This document shows, one piece after another, positions 24,801-38,652 of a stretch of DNA of 64,000 nucleotides. Where the stretch lies: positions 7,250,693-7,314,692 of the forward strand of contig NC_060235.2 in NCBI RefSeq assembly GCF_021155775.2, in the 5' to 3' direction. This DNA is from Neodiprion pinetum (taxonomy: Eukaryota; Arthropoda; Insecta; Hymenoptera; Diprionidae). The notes under the pieces are model-generated. The model ran no database searches and was not told where the DNA came from. It saw nothing but the letters and a program-made list of their open reading frames with translations. How positions within the stretch are numbered: the first letter of the stretch is position 1; each line of letters begins with the position of its first letter. Both the position numbers and the translations under genes were made by a program.

Positions 24801-26750
24801 TGAGTAATATCACACGCATGTGTACGATAATTTATCCAGTAGCATGAGATTTATTCACATTAAACGGTTACGTCCAAACTACCCATTATAAATTACTTTA
24901 AAATAATCAATTACTTATGTAATCTGTATTCGGTCCTTTTTCTTCACTTTGTCGACCTATTTGACCATGAGAATTGGTCATTGCTATGTTTTCTTCATTT
25001 TTTAGAATACTAGTTGCAGCTGTTACGTTCAATAAGCGTCAAACAATTAGTTTTTGAACAGGAATCGTGTACTTTTTAATTCTGGGCAAAAATCTTCCAT
25101 CCTTTTTGTAGTAAATTATAATTTAAACGCGATAATTTTGGCAGGATCCGATTATCTTAAGGCTTTGTGTGGCGTAAAGACTTGATTAGTTTACTTCGGT
25201 GGCATTCTACATTCGCATTACAATATGGTTGGTTAACGTTAGAATTTACTTGTCGTTTTACAGTTTTGCTTGTCGAATATAAAATGTCAATTGTTCGATT
25301 AAACAGATTGAGATTTTTGTAGATGAGCTAATGATGGTAATAGTTTTATTCAGAATCAATGCCTAAGTGACTGGAATAAGTGATGAAGAAATCCTTCGCT
25401 GTTGTTAATTGATTGCTATATTATCAATTCTGTAATTTCTTTTTTTTCGCACACTAGAAATCGTCGCTTACTATGATAAACCTGCATCATCCTACTTACT
25501 GTATTAGCACTGTATATATTATTATGAAATTGATGTACTCTACTTCATAGAATTAGTAACAGAACGTTGATAATAAATTAGCCAGACTTCCTTTTTGGTA
25601 GCAAAAAATTATCGAGGTAAGAGAAAAGTTGGCCGTTGAATTATTCAAGCGATACGTCGTTCCTAATGCTATGAAGGTATATGAAATTCCTCCTATCCAA
25701 GTCCTTCTCTTCGGCCCAATTCAAGGGCGATATTACGCATACCGTTGTAATTTGAATCGGTTTTCCACGTCCCAAAGTTTGAGAGGGAAAAAGAAAGAAA
25801 AGAAAAAAAAAAGAACATTGTGGGGAGACAGGGCATGAGGAGGGGTGATACGTGTCTGTTGCCAGGCTGAGCACGGAGGTGTCGTGTCGCAGATGGCAGA
25901 CCCGAGCCGCGAGGAAGAGCAAGTCACCCTGCTGGGCGAAGAGGGCCTCCGCGCTGGCGGCCAGGCTCTCAAGCTCGGGTAATTAATTGTGGCGTAACAC
26001 TGCAGAATGCAGAGCGCAGGGTTCCAGAAGTTTCTATGTTGACCAAAATACCTTGTCGCGCGCTGTTCTCTCACTTCTTACACGTTATTTGAAGCCTGGA
26101 CAATAAAATCTAATTTAATGATTTTCTGAAAATTTATTCCGTCATACTTTGTTATCTGTCCGAAGAAAACGAATCGTTCTTTGCTTCGTTGGGGCGGAAA
26201 GCGAAACAGAACTTTGTAAGATATCGAACGTTTTCAACTCGTCGACCTTATTGAAATAGTAAAAGAGCAGCCTGCGTAGACAGTTTACGCTCTGCGATGG
26301 CTAGGTGATTTTGTATACCTTCCTTTGTTGTCGATGTCAATAACAAAGTCTTGTTTTAATAGTTCTTTCGACGCAATACCATTACTGCGGACATAAGAAA
26401 ATGTTTGTTTATTTATATTTAACTTTAGTGCCCTAGAAGCTTTGTATGAACGCTATGCTCTGCACCATAGAAGATAGTGACCGAGGATCATAGACTGTAC
26501 AATATGCATGATTCTGTGTGATTATTTTCTACTTTTTTTTCATCAACATTTTAATACCACATGCACCTTATGCACTGTACCGCGTCATGGTACTCGGTCA
26601 TTAGATGTCAAATTATGAACGCCAAGAGCTTAAATTAAGTTTAGGCAGTTAGGCTTGGCATTAGTTTGCTATAAGGTGTTGCGATACTGCTTCGAAATAC
26701 AAAAAAATAATGCTCTTATCCCAGTTTTGAAAATAATATGATTTAAGATA

Positions 26751-26782
<32 letters not shown>

Positions 26783-29700
26783 AATTAAATATCCATGTAA
26801 TCTGGGACAGGCATTGAAACAAAGTGTTCGGTAGAGAGCGCAATAAGTCAGCGTGTTGTGTGGTTGCAGCACCTGTGTATTGCAGCAGACACCATAGGAG
26901 CGCACTATAGGAACCCGCTCAGGCAAGCTGATATCAAACGTTATATTTTGGCGTTCGCACAACCCTGTTTCTGATAATCTGTTGGTTATTTATTTTTTTA
27001 TTTATTTATTGATTTATTTATTTTTTTTAATTTTTTTTTTTTCTATTCATGCTCAATGTCTGCCTGCAGCTGTAAAACAATATTCCCAATGCTACAAAAA
27101 TATATCTGTAATGAAATTTTGATAATTGTCAAGGCATTATTAGCTGCGATTAACTTGAAACGAGATGATATTTTTCAAGTATAATCGTAACGATCACTTC
27201 GTACAAATGAGATATCCACTTTGCATTCGGTGTTGAAATTTTAATTTGATTGACACAAACTAATCAGCATATTATTCGTATCTTTTCAAATTACACCTCG
27301 TTATAATCGTCCATTTCTATCTTCACTTCTGTACTCTCGTTATTTTTATCTGTGAAATTTTATCTCGCAAATCCAATAACCAGATATGATAATTATAGCA
27401 CTGATTATTGATTCATTGTTGAAAATATTCCATTATTGCTATCGTAATGTCGCATGTTAGATATTTCCAATCTTTCGTCAGGTTCATAACGAGTATTTAT
27501 AGTACATATCTGACAGGCATTTCCTGCCACTTAACTACCCTGAGAATAAAATTTGACCATTTTCGTTACAAATTCAGAAAGAATTTCTTCTCTCTTTAGA
27601 ATTATTCACCTCATTTACGGGAAGACAAACTTTGAATGTTCGGTGAAACAACGTGTCAAAAACTTGACAAGCAAGACGTATCACATTTTATCCTATACGC
27701 TTGTGATCCGGACACAAGTTTGCTCAGGTCGTTGAACACTATATTTTTGAAAATTCAACCTTGGCACCGTATTGTTCAAACGAACAAAATCCGAAGACGC
27801 GGAGCCTCAGCTTTAGTTTCTGTTTGTATGCCAAACGGATTTTGAACGAGTATCAGATGCATATTAAATAATTACTAAATAATGATTTGAAATGAATATG
27901 GTTGCGCTTTATTTCAGTAATGGTCCATTTGGCTTGTGAAGCCTGTAAGTGTTTCAAATTGACGATCGTTTTAACTCGAATAAAATGCAGCTTAAAAATG
28001 CTTTGACAATTATCGATGCTATTGAAAGACAAACGCGACTGTTGGCTATTAATTGTTGAAAATAACATTTTGTTTATTTGTTACCAATCGGATAATATCT
28101 GTTTGATACGTTTTTTTTCCGTTTTTTTTTTTATTACTTTGAAAAATCAAGTATTATTATATGAATAAGTAAACCAAAAAGAAAGACAAAAATATCAAAA
28201 TAATCGTGCAGCACAAGATAGAAGAATTTTTAATACACTCGCTCAGTTTCATTCGAGAAATGAAGAAAATGAGAAGTGTCTACTTTTTTTTTAATACGAA
28301 TTAGGTATGAGTAAAAGAATCTTGTGAAATTATTGACGATGAATTATTGTCAACACGAAGCTGTTGCTCGCTTTGAAAACAAATTTGAATCTTATTTGTC
28401 AATTTTTATTTCTTATTTTTTGGCCCATACGCGACGATACGACAAATTTATTACTCAGATCAAACATGTAGAGACATGTCATGTGAATAACATTTAAATG
28501 ATGATGGTGTGGCCATGGGTATGTATGAACATGTATTTCTTTTAACACTGCCATTTAGCAGCACCAGCTTTTTTCCTTGTTAGTTTTCTTAGATTTACGA
28601 TAACTATAATTTGTCAAATTGGCTAGCAGGATAATTTGCAGCGACATTCAATCCGTTCGTTGTCTCAAGTTATCGTTGAGAAACGTCAGCTCTAAAAGCC
28701 TTGTGCAGCTTCACGTTTCGACGATTAATTGTAAGACCGAGTAGATCTGAGAAAATTAACTACCGCTTAGATTCGCAATCCTGGCAAAAAATCTGCATGT
28801 TGCTTGATCGTTGGATTTATATTGCTCGGTGCGGTTTTTTTTATTTTTTATATGCTTGCCCCTCTTACATTCATGTACCATATACATCATTACTCGTACC
28901 AAAAACGATAACCGACATTAAAATTGTATTTTTTACTTATTTATTTATTTATTTATTTATTTTTTTTTCATAGGCAATGTACAAAATCATGCACACACTA
29001 TGTAGTGTATGTATGTATAATTTACAGGTGTATATATACTCCAATATAAAACTATAACACAGTCTCCAACTCACTCACTCTGTACACTGATGTTATTATT
29101 TTTGAATGGTTTGATTGAAACTTTAGGGTAAAAATTTTTAATGAATAATAATGAATAGAAATTAAACAAAAAAGAAACAAACGATCGATTATGTTTTTTG
29201 AAGTGTCTATTAATATTGAATCAAATAAGAATTGCCGCTTACATATTGAAATGGTCAGTTCTTTTATATGTGTACTTTTGTACAAGATATATATCAACCA
29301 AGAGACACGGCAAACGATGGAAAATTTCTGACTTGCTATGAGTTTAAAGTTTATTGCAGCAATAAAAATGGCAATTTATATTTGGATCAAGCGCAATGGC
29401 ATTGAAATACTCTCTTACATCTTGAGGCATCATTTTGCATCATCAAATCACATGTATATCGGTAGATATCGGTTGTCGTAATAAAATTACAACGAAGTAT
29501 CTGAATCTCGAACTTATCGATAATTAAATAATAACCATATTAATTCAAAGTATTGAGTTCTGTTTTTTTTTTCTCTTTTTTGAATAAGAAACACGCACTT
29601 CACACCTCACGTGTAGATAATCAGTTTTCTCGCTTTTTGTGACTTTGTATACACATTTTTACTATATTACCTCGTGGAGGCGTTTCTCGTTAAATTCTCT

Positions 29701-32700
29701 CAAGTCGAAACGCACAGTTTGCGTCCGACAATATTGGACCGTCAACTCTGACGACATCAAAGAATACATCTAGGTTCTAACGCTTGAAGACTTTTTAGCT
29801 GCTTGGACAATTGTTTACATAAAACGTACGTGAACAAAGCGACGAAATTTTACACACAACGATAACCATTGAAATGAACTTTGAGGCAAACTTTTTTCGA
29901 ATACAATTTATTACCCTTTTGGCAAACGGCTAGGTAGAAAATGTCGTAAGCCGTAAGATGCAAAGAGTACCTTCATTGATACCAGCACAATGAACGCCAA
30001 GAACCCGCGTTGAGACAGAGTGGCGTTGAAGCATTGTGGTCGTATATAGTGTGCTAATGTGGTTGTGTCTTGTCTGTTGTGTCGTCAGCAAGAGCACGCT
30101 GGCTTGAACCCCACCGAGTCCATGACACGTGCACTGATTAGTGACGATAATATCGCCCGCCAGTCTACCCTCGGTCCTGTACAGCTGGGGTACGTACCTA
30201 GATGCCTCCTCGACTAGTTACACTCCGCCCTATTTTTAACATCGGTGCTAGTATGATACCAACACCCCTACTTTAGTTATTCACCGCGCACATTACTAAC
30301 ACATCAAATTTCACTCTCATCTATATCTCTGCGAGCTCATCTTGTATGGTAAGATTTTAGTATTAGACTACGAAAGCGAACTGCGAATATACACCTTGTA
30401 TTGTTCGTTTGCATACTCTGAGACCGGTACATAATTATCTGGCTCGCGGTCTCCTCTTGTATGAATGCTTCGAAATATTTGGAATCAGCGTCTTCAATTA
30501 TGTATAGTTTTCTTTCTTTTTCTTTTTCTTTTTTTTTTTTTCCATTGTCATTGATAAACGTACAGAAATAGTATTAACGGATCGTGTTCGTGTTACGAAA
30601 AGCAAGTTTTTGGATATTGTACGAGCTCAGATGATGCATTTTTTTTTCATCAATGATTCTAAAATTCATTTTTTTTTTTTTTTTCTTTTTTCACTTCAAG
30701 AAATAAATTGTTGATATTGTGCTACACTCAAACTCTTTTAGCATTCTATAGTCGTAAAAGTTTCATGGTAGTATCATACGACTTGACTTTCTTACGCCTT
30801 GGGACTTGCACTCATGGACTTCTGCCTGCCTATGGAATGCTATCTATCCTTTCTCGAACAAATTCTGAACAATTTAAACGGAACAAAAACATAAAAAATG
30901 AGAAAATAAACAACCTTTAATTGTTGAATCACTTTTTCACCTCTATGAAATAATACATACGTTGTACCATAGAACGTAGCGTACCTGTAGTTGCCCTATT
31001 TCCCTTTCCTCTATGACCACCTAATAGTTGTATTAACAATAATAAGCACTATTTTACTCCTTAAGACAGCAGACAATATACAAATAGTTTCCCAGACAGT
31101 TCTTATTTTCATTTTTATGTTGTTTTTTTTTCAATGTTTTTCTCGGGCTTCTTTGTTGATCCTGAAATCATAGATTGATTATTTATCTATTCTGAAATAA
31201 AAACGTGCATATAAGGTTGCTATCGATTGCCTAAATAAAGTACAATTAAAAATATTAGCTACGTGTTGTTTGCATTATATCGTGTTGTTGGAATTTGAAA
31301 ATCATTTCCTACCATCCTTTAATGAAATCTTTGGAAACATTCTATTCTGTTAATGCATAAAATAGACCGAACACCTCAAACACTAAACAGAAGCTGAACA
31401 AATCAAATAATCCGGCGATGCTCATTAAACAATACTTTTCTCGTATCATGTAATAGCTGCAAGTGTTTGGTTTGCTGTTGTTTTGTCTGAGTGTCGTTGT
31501 TGTCTTTTGAAAGTCTATCATATTATATATAATTTATAATTAAATATATTCGAGAAGAACTAAAAATCTTCCAAGGTATGTAAGCGACCATGGCTGCAAG
31601 AATCATCGTCCTGCTGTTATACACAATTCGACATGGTCTCCTCACAAATATTTGAGTTATTATATCATATTCCTGTCATTCAAATGGATGTTGAAAACTT
31701 TTCATTGAATGAGTATTGAATCATATCGACTCACATTGTTCTTTACTTCAACTACGATATGATTTATCTTTTTTTATTTCTAACTCTTATGATTTATGCG
31801 AGACAGATTTGTATATTGCTGCCGTAGTAAGTTCAGATGCGCTCTACAAGAAAAAAAAAGAAAAAAAAAGAAAAAAGAAAAAAACAACATATATACATAC
31901 AGTATTTTTCGCTCTGGTGTGTATACCTATTGAATAATCAACAATAGGATTGAAACTTGAAAATATCCTGTCTGTAACTGCCATCGTTACATACTATATA
32001 TTTTCATTCGTTTCCTTTAACACTTACGTGTATTTTGTGAATAAAATATTAGAGATTACCTTTAAAAAACTCTTTACGTAGCAAAATATTTTTCAAAAAT
32101 CGAAATCAAAATCTACTTATTGTTAAACAGAAAATTCATTTATTCTATACCAGGAACAGCGCTGTCCTGTGTATTACACTACAATTGAATTTATTTGGAA
32201 AATATTTTCTATGAACACCAGGCAAACTAAAAGTTACTAATAACGTTATCTAAATCCATAGCTAGGCCCTGTATGTATACATATTTCACCAAATTCTTTT
32301 GTAACATGTATGTTTCAAATTTAATTCTTAATAAATAGTTTCGTCGCTGGAGTTATTCTCAGAGAACGCATACCAGCGTTTGAACGCATGTTGTGGCGTG
32401 CTTGTCGTGGAAATGTTTTCTTACGTCAGGCTGAAATTGAGAGCCCACTCGAAGATCCATCATCAGTGAGTATAAAAGATATAAAACTATGTTCAGGTAC
32501 GCCAAGATAGCCATCAAGTCTTCTTCTAAAAATCTAATTTGCTTCTTGCAGAGCGACCAAGTGTACAAGTCGGTTTTCATCATATTCTTCCAAGGTGACC
32601 AGCTGAAAACTCGTGTCAAGAAAATATGCGAAGGTTTCCGCGCCACTCTTTATCCTTGCCCTGAGGCTCCAGCAGACCGCCGTCAAATGGCAATGGGTGT

Positions 32701-35071
32701 TACAACACGTATCGAAGATTTGAACACGGTAGGTCATTTCACACATAAATTTAAACACTCGTGTTTTTATCCCAATATTGTAGTTTTAATAATCCGCTAT
32801 TGCATTATCGTACTCAAATCATATTACTGAAGATTCATTTTAAAAGTTGAGATATTTTTTTCCAGGTTCTCGGCCAAACGCAAGATCATCGACACCGAGT
32901 CTTGGTAGCTGCGGCTAAGAATATAAAGAATTGGTTTGTAAAAGTGCGAAAGATCAAAGCCATCTACCATACTCTCAACTTGTTCAACTTGGATGTTACC
33001 CAAAAGTGTTTAATAGCCGAGTGCTGGGTTCCGGTATTGGATATCGAGACTATTCAACTAGCTTTGCGTCGTGGAACTGTACGTATATACCTTGATTTAC
33101 TAAATTAATCGTTTACTCTCTGATATCATTTGTGCAGAATCTCAGTGACTCGTAACGAGTTTTTAATTCTGCAAATCTGATGGTTGAATTTTTCCAGGAA
33201 CGCAGCGGAAGTTCCGTACCACCGATTTTGAATCGTATGCAGACGTTTGAGGACCCGCCGACGTACAATCGAACAAACAAATTCACAAAGGGTTTCCAGG
33301 CATTGATTGATGCATACGGTGTTGCCTCATACAGAGAAATGAATCCTGCCCCTTACACTATAATCACTTTCCCATTCTTATTCGCTGTCATGTTTGGCGA
33401 CTCTGGCCACGGACTTCTCATGTTTCTATTTGCCGGTTGGATGGTACTGAAGGAAAAGCCTCTCGCGGCTCAAAAATCTGACAATGAAATCTGGAATATA
33501 TTCTTTGCTGGTCGTTACATTGTCTTCCTTATGGGCTTGTTTTCTATCTATACGGGGCTAATTTACAACGATGTCTTCTCGAAATCTTTGAACATATTCG
33601 GATCATACTGGTCCTCCAATTACAATATCAGTACGCTTCAACATAGCTCGGTGTTGCAATTAAATCCGAACAGTACAGATTTCAACCAGACTCCTTATCC
33701 ATTTGGGATGGATCCAGTCTGGCAGTTGGCTGAAAACAAAATCATATTTTTCAACTCCTACAAAATGAAGATCTCTATAATCATCGGTATCATTCACATG
33801 TTATTCGGTGTTTCCGTCGGGCTGTGGAATTACCTTTACTTCAAAAAAATTGAAAACATCTTCGCCCTCTTTATACCCCAAGTTATTTTTCTGGTTTTCC
33901 TTTTCCTGTACATGGTCATTCTTATGTTCATCAAGTGGGTAAAATACGGACCTGCATCCGGTACGTTTCATTCTACGAAATGAATACTCAATAAATTTAC
34001 ACCGTTAATCATGTTTCGAAGGCTAAATATTGTAATTTTCATATTCCAGATATCAAATACTCGTCGTATTGCGCTCCCTCGGTACTCATCACTTTCATTA
34101 ACATGATTCTCTTCAAAGATACGCCACAAGTGAAAGGCTGCGATGAATGGATGTATGCTGGACAAGGCGTTCTGCAAAAACTTTTAGTCATTATTGCGCT
34201 CCTCTGCGTTCCCTGGATGCTGATAGTTAAACCAGTTATGATCATGCGCAGCAACAAGAGGCAGCACTATCAGGTTTATATTATTAATATTTATCTCACA
34301 TTCACGTGTCTTCATTTTTATTCGAACTCTTACTTTAATCGAACTCTTCGCTGCCGCAGTTGAACAATCATGGAACTGAAAATGGCGATGTGGAAGGGGC
34401 GCCCGGAGCTGCAGCGGCAAATCCCCCTGCCCCTCAAGGCGGACACGGCGAAGGAGAAGAAGAAATGTCAGAGGTATGGATTCATCAGGGAATCCACACC
34501 ATTGAATACGTCCTTGGCAGTGTGTCTCACACTGCTTCCTACCTTCGACTCTGGGCTTTGTCACTCGCCCATGCACGTAAGTAACCAGCTGTAATGAATT
34601 AATTTTTTTTTCACCAAATTTCCTGAAAATTTGGCGTATAAATCTGTGACCTGTGATTTTATGTTACGTTACTTTTTCAATTGGCACTGTTATTATTCTG
34701 CAATTTTTAGAACTGTCTGAAGTACTTTGGGACATGGTGTTACGAAGGGGATTAGCACAAGAAGGGTACGTAGGTGGTATAATATTGTGGGCAGCGTTTG
34801 CCGTTTGGGCAGTTCTGACCGTCGGTATCCTAGTTTTGATGGAAGGGTTATCTGCTTTTCTCCACACGTTGCGTCTTCACTGGTAAGTTACCATTTGTTA
34901 AAAGTTACGAACACAAATCATCACTATTCTATACGACTTATTCAACAATTTGTCCTATTCGTCTTTAGGGTGGAGTTCCAGAGCAAATTCTACACTGGTC
35001 TTGGATATAGTTTTACACCGTTTTCGTTTGAAATAATATTAGATACTGCACAAGCAACAACAGAAGATTAA
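18891..35071 (+). CDS. Vha100-1: V-type proton ATPase 116 kDa subunit a (V0 subunit a)
   Basis: Membrane subunit of the V0 sector; its C-terminal helices form the two proton half-channels beside the c-ring (family knowledge). Exons: 18891-19007, 20107-20412, then 25893-25978 or 30089-30189 (alternatives), 32339-32465, 32552-32728, 32866-33078, 33198-33960, 34050-34273, 34360-34576, 34711-34882, 34969-35071. With the first alternative the CDS is 2505 nt (834 aa), with the second 2520 nt (839 aa); both stay in frame and match the usual length. The start MGSLFRSEEMTLCQLFLQSE is the conserved N terminus. The cytosolic half includes FFQGDQLKTRVKKICEGFRA and VRKIKAIYHTLNLFNLDVTQ. The membrane half begins near NPAPYTIITFPFLFAVMFGD and carries the essential channel Arg in TASYLRLWALSLAHA. 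Sequence is closest to the Vha100-1/ATP6V0A1 type; the exact paralogue name is inferred. Confidence 0.96.
20413..25892 (+). other. Vha100 intron 2, first part
   Basis: About 5.5 kb between exon 2 and alternative exon 3a. AT-rich, with an A-run near 22023-22045, a T-run near 22618-22630 and one TCACGTGA. I found no conserved coding segment, RNA gene or foldback repeat. Confidence 0.5.
24035..24042. promoter_or_regulatory. TCACGTGA E-box in Vha100 intron 2
   Basis: Exact TCACGTGA inside the 12-kb intron. V-ATPase genes are established targets of Mitf/TFEB through this core in flies and mammals. A single 8-mer in 64 kb is close to chance, so this is only a candidate. Confidence 0.25.
25893..25978 (+). 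other. Vha100-1: Vha100 alternative exon 3a (vertebrate a1-like segment)
   Basis: 86 nt after a gtcgcag acceptor, ending CTCGG|gtaatt. It enters in phase 0 and leaves in phase 2, fitting exon 2 (phase 0 end) and the exon at 32339. It encodes MADPSREEEQ followed by VTLLGEEGLR and ends LKLG. This resembles the segment starting MADP that follows the FFDE sequence in vertebrate ATP6V0A1. It lies about 5.5 kb into the intron. Confidence 0.85.
25979..30088 (+). other. Vha100 intron between alternative exons 3a and 3b
   Basis: About 4.1 kb of AT-rich intron. Holds a long A-run (about 26753-26780), T-rich TTTA repeats (about 26990-27045) and a (TTTA)n microsatellite (about 28936-28965). Open frames here are low-complexity or short, and I support none as genes. 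Confidence 0.5.
30089..30189 (+). other. Vha100-1: Vha100 alternative exon 3b (fly-like segment)
   Basis: 101 nt after a gtcgtcag acceptor, ending CTGGG|gtacgt, with the same entry and exit phases as exon 3a. It encodes QEHAGLNPTESMTRALISDD and ends GPVQLG, resembling the SMTRALI...GPVQLG segment of Drosophila Vha100-1. Splicing 3a to 3b would join a phase-2 end to a phase-0 start and shift the frame. Confidence 0.87.
30190..32338 (+). other. Vha100 intron after alternative exon 3b
   Basis: About 2.1 kb, with several T-runs (30525-30545, 30668-30684) and an A/AAG-rich tract at about 31849-31885. Nothing else is recognised. Confidence 0.45.
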
Positions 35072-38000
35072 AAATGATCGAATTTACTTAAACCCGTCTA
35101 TCTCGTCTATGAAACAATGTCAGATAATGTAAAATTACTGTGTAATATTTTGTTTTTATAGACATAGCGGGGCTTACATCTGAATATTAATTCCTGTTTA
35201 TCGTGAATCTGTATTCGTCTCTATTTTAAATAATGTATTTCTGGATAATTGAAGTTCAATTATAATCACGAATTGTTGTGTTAGGCAATAGATTGGTAGG
35301 CGACTAACAATATCGTACAAAGCTACCGATTTTCATCAGTATATGTGTAATAATATTCATCAATGCCAGTATCGTCACATCGTCGGCGATGTATTTTGGA
35401 TTTTTCTGTTTACCATTAAAAAGGGGTGGTAAAAAAATTAAATACGTACTTGATCAGGATCTGCTGTGGAATGTGTTAAAACTAATAATGAGAATGTCTT
35501 CAAACGGCAAATAGCTAGGTGGAAATAGAGAGTAATAATAAGCGTCATTCTCAATTTTTGACAACCCAATTACGATTAGCAGTTTTGATCATGCTATAAC
35601 GATGAAATGAAAACTTACAATTGGATTTATAAACAATGTGAAAAAGAACGAATATGACCCCGTTTTAATGCATTGAAATTTCAAAAAAGTTATAGAAATT
35701 CCATTTGTCAGATGAAACTATATAAATTTAAATATCCATGTGTCCTAGGATTTAAAATATCAAAAATACACGTCCGATGAAATAATAATTACTATATTAA
35801 TGTATTGAAACTGCTTTTGTGGTGTTATGTATTCTTTGGTGTTTAAAAATAAATGTCGCAATTTAGTGTAACATAGAAACACTTTATCACGTTACGTAGG
35901 ATTGCAAGAAAAAAATAATTTGAACACATATCTTGTATACTTAGAAAACAAGATTATTCGTGGGTTTCCTATAATTTTTATTTTTACATTCTTACAAGTG
36001 AGGGCTGAAGTTTGAGTGAAGCACGCTATTTAGCAATTATTCATTCATCTTGCCCAAGTTATTTTCATGTAAATAGAACCATAAAGCAATCTTGTCAACA
36101 TAAATAAATCTACGTCGTAGTTTTATCTCACAATTTTTTAAAATATCAAATTTTGCTTAACCGAATAGCCTGTATCTCTTGATGGTAAAGCCGGAACAAC
36201 GGAGTTGCATGATCGATAATGATTTGATCGTAGGAATGCAGGTTACTTCGTGGGATAACAAGAGCGCAGAAATCTTTTTTGCCAGTCGTTGATAATCTCT
36301 CACGTTCACTATTTGTCACGTTTATTTCCGGTCATTCAGCTTTCTTTCTCAAACAGCTTAGTATTTCATGATTAGTAAAAGAAGCTTTAAACTTTTCGAC
36401 GGATTTGATCTTATGAAAATAAAAAAGTGTCTATTTGTCAGTTGTAATAATAATTAGTTGATGTTGTAGTGAATTAAGTCTAATATATTATAATTATAGA
36501 CAGCTCATTTTCTAGAGAATGAAATTTGAAACACGGTGAGTGGTAGTCAAGAGCTTTTTCTCCACAAAAACATGAACAGTATTTTGAAAATTTTACCACA
36601 ATCAATGTGATATGTGCATGTCTTCAGTCAACGCTGATTCAATTGTACTCGATACAATTTCCTTGAGAATTGCGACATTGATTTTCACCAACAAATTCTC
36701 TATTGTTGAATCATTCACAATGGAATTGAGTTGATTTAGTTTCCTTACAAATATTCGCATCTTATGCTCTGATCAGTTCAAAGTTTTCCTCTGAACTCGC
36801 TATGTGACGTGAACAAAATTATTTCGAAATACTTTATACCCTGAATTGGATTACACGTGTTAAATCGTATTCCATTTATGGCCTTAACGTTACTTGAAAA
36901 CCAATGAGTATTAATCAATCGCAATTGCGTGCCGTGTTATTCATTTTTTTTTTTTTCGGTTAACAATGACTAAACGGCAGTACTCTGCATGAGACTTGTG
37001 TAAATACGTTGAGCTTGTCCGAGATGTGAAAGTAGAACCGGAAAATAGTAATCAAATTGATAATAGTTGAAATAAGGGAAAAATGATGACCGATGCGGAC
37101 TTCGGTGGTAAAAGTTTTTCTCACTTTTATAAGAAAAGCCGTTATCTCAGGGTGAAAAAGATACAGGGAAGAGGCCTTTGCCAACAAAGGCATAATTTTG
37201 CAAATCCGCTGAGCGATATGGACCCCGTGTATATCAAGGCTGAGTGGATCCATTTATAAAGATATAACCTCGGCCACTCTATGAGTCAAAGCTGCTTACC
37301 GTTCCCGGTAAGAATCTTTGCTCTCTCAAGATCCTAAGTGGTTATGACACCGGGCTTTGTACACCGCAGATTCTCCTCTTTATATACCTACTTTACCTCG
37401 CGGCATGGTGAGGTGATGAACGAAAGAAACAGGAAAAATGGATGGAGAATGTTTGAAAATCCTTTTTTAACGTTGTACAGTAAGCGGGAAAAAAATGCTT
37501 TCTTGTCGTTGTAAAACATGATTGTCAAAATTCATTGCTGTGAATTTGCGGAGAAAAGTCAACTATTCCGAAATGGATAGCTGCAAAAATCTAGAAAATC
37601 GATGTCACAGGCGGTGGAGAAACAAAAACAACAATTATTATCAGACTGTCAGAGTTAAGATTTGAGGAAAACTTCATGAACGGAATGCGTATGAAAAAAA
37701 ACAAAAATGTGTAAATCATTTTCTGAAATCTTGCTTACAAGATCGTTTCTTAATTTGTCAGCATGTGAAATGTTCTGACTTTTTTTGAAATGTTTTCATA
37801 ACAGCTTCTGAATCCCAGGAACAACCGTTTCTTTTCTCTACTTTCCTGTGTCTAAAATTGTCCTTTATTGTAATTTTGGAGACGCGTATAGTAAGATGAC
37901 GTTATAAACTATTGTGCTGAAATTTTACGGATTATTTTCTGATCTTCTGGAACCGTTTAGAATCGTTAAAGGGAATTGGAAATAATTTTTACTAAATTGG

Positions 38001-38222
38001 TTTAATCGATTTTTTAAATTTCATATCTCAGTAATTTTGAAAGCAATAATTCGTTCCTGTGTTTCATTTGTTACAAAATATTGAAGAAAGGTACCGTATA
38101 ACATCACAGGTGCTAAAATACACCTCATGATTCAATAACAGTGTAATTCGACTGTATGAAACATTTGCAATTATCGTTTACAACGAGATCACAAAATTGC
38201 AAGCTAATTGTTAAAAATCACT
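35072..38222. other. Vha100 3' flank and empty intergenic DNA
   Basis: Contains the Vha100 3' UTR; an AATAAA at 35848-35853 is a candidate poly(A) signal about 780 nt past the stop. The rest is AT-rich with no coding segment, RNA gene or foldback structure that I can support. Confidence 0.4.
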
Positions 38223-38652
38223 CACTGAGAAAATTTTCATTTGTTACAGTAAATCGAAAAATTGAGTAACACGGGTATCGTTAAAGAAACTGTTTGAATA
38301 TTGTTGGAATTACGAAAAACGTGGTACGCGTAACCATTTTGCACTATCGTCGATCCTTTTTTGGTAACTGCAACGCAAAATCAGTTTGTGAGGTTTACTC
38401 TACTTTTTTAGCTAAGCAAGGCTTTAACGTCAATTTATCGTTGCACGAGCATTAAATTTTCGCAACACAGTTGCAAGAAAATATAGCAACAGCGATCGTA
38501 ATGAGAAAGAATAGTAACGGATACTAGACTTTTCGGTAACAGCTAGAAAACTAATTTTCATTTTCTACCCAGAACTATATTTTTCGATTGTGGTAAAAAA
38601 TGAAAATAATTAAGGACTGAGCGGTAACCGGAACTAAAAATTTCTCTCAGTG
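38223..38652 (+). mobile_element. MITE family A, copy 1 (about 430 bp)
   Basis: Starts CACTGAGAAAATTTT and ends AAAAATTTCTCTCAGTG, so it has terminal inverted repeats around CACTGAG. A second copy lies at 45275-45700 in reverse orientation with long stretches of near identity, for example the shared segments around 38320-38400 and 38470-38560. No open frame resembling a transposase is present. Target-site duplication is not clear. Confidence 0.85.

Noticed and set aside
25629..25838. 70-codon open frame just upstream of Vha100 exon 3a
   Set aside because: Considered as a longer form of the alternative exon, but it is in a different position from the acceptor at 25892, ends in Lys-rich low complexity, and matches no V-ATPase segment.
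26661..26962. Minus-strand open frames with a long Phe run
   Set aside because: Product of the poly-A/poly-T tract at about 26753-26780 inside the Vha100 intron.
28936..28965. (TTTA)n array as a CRISPR-like repeat
   Set aside because: Simple 4-bp microsatellite without spacers, in an insect intron.
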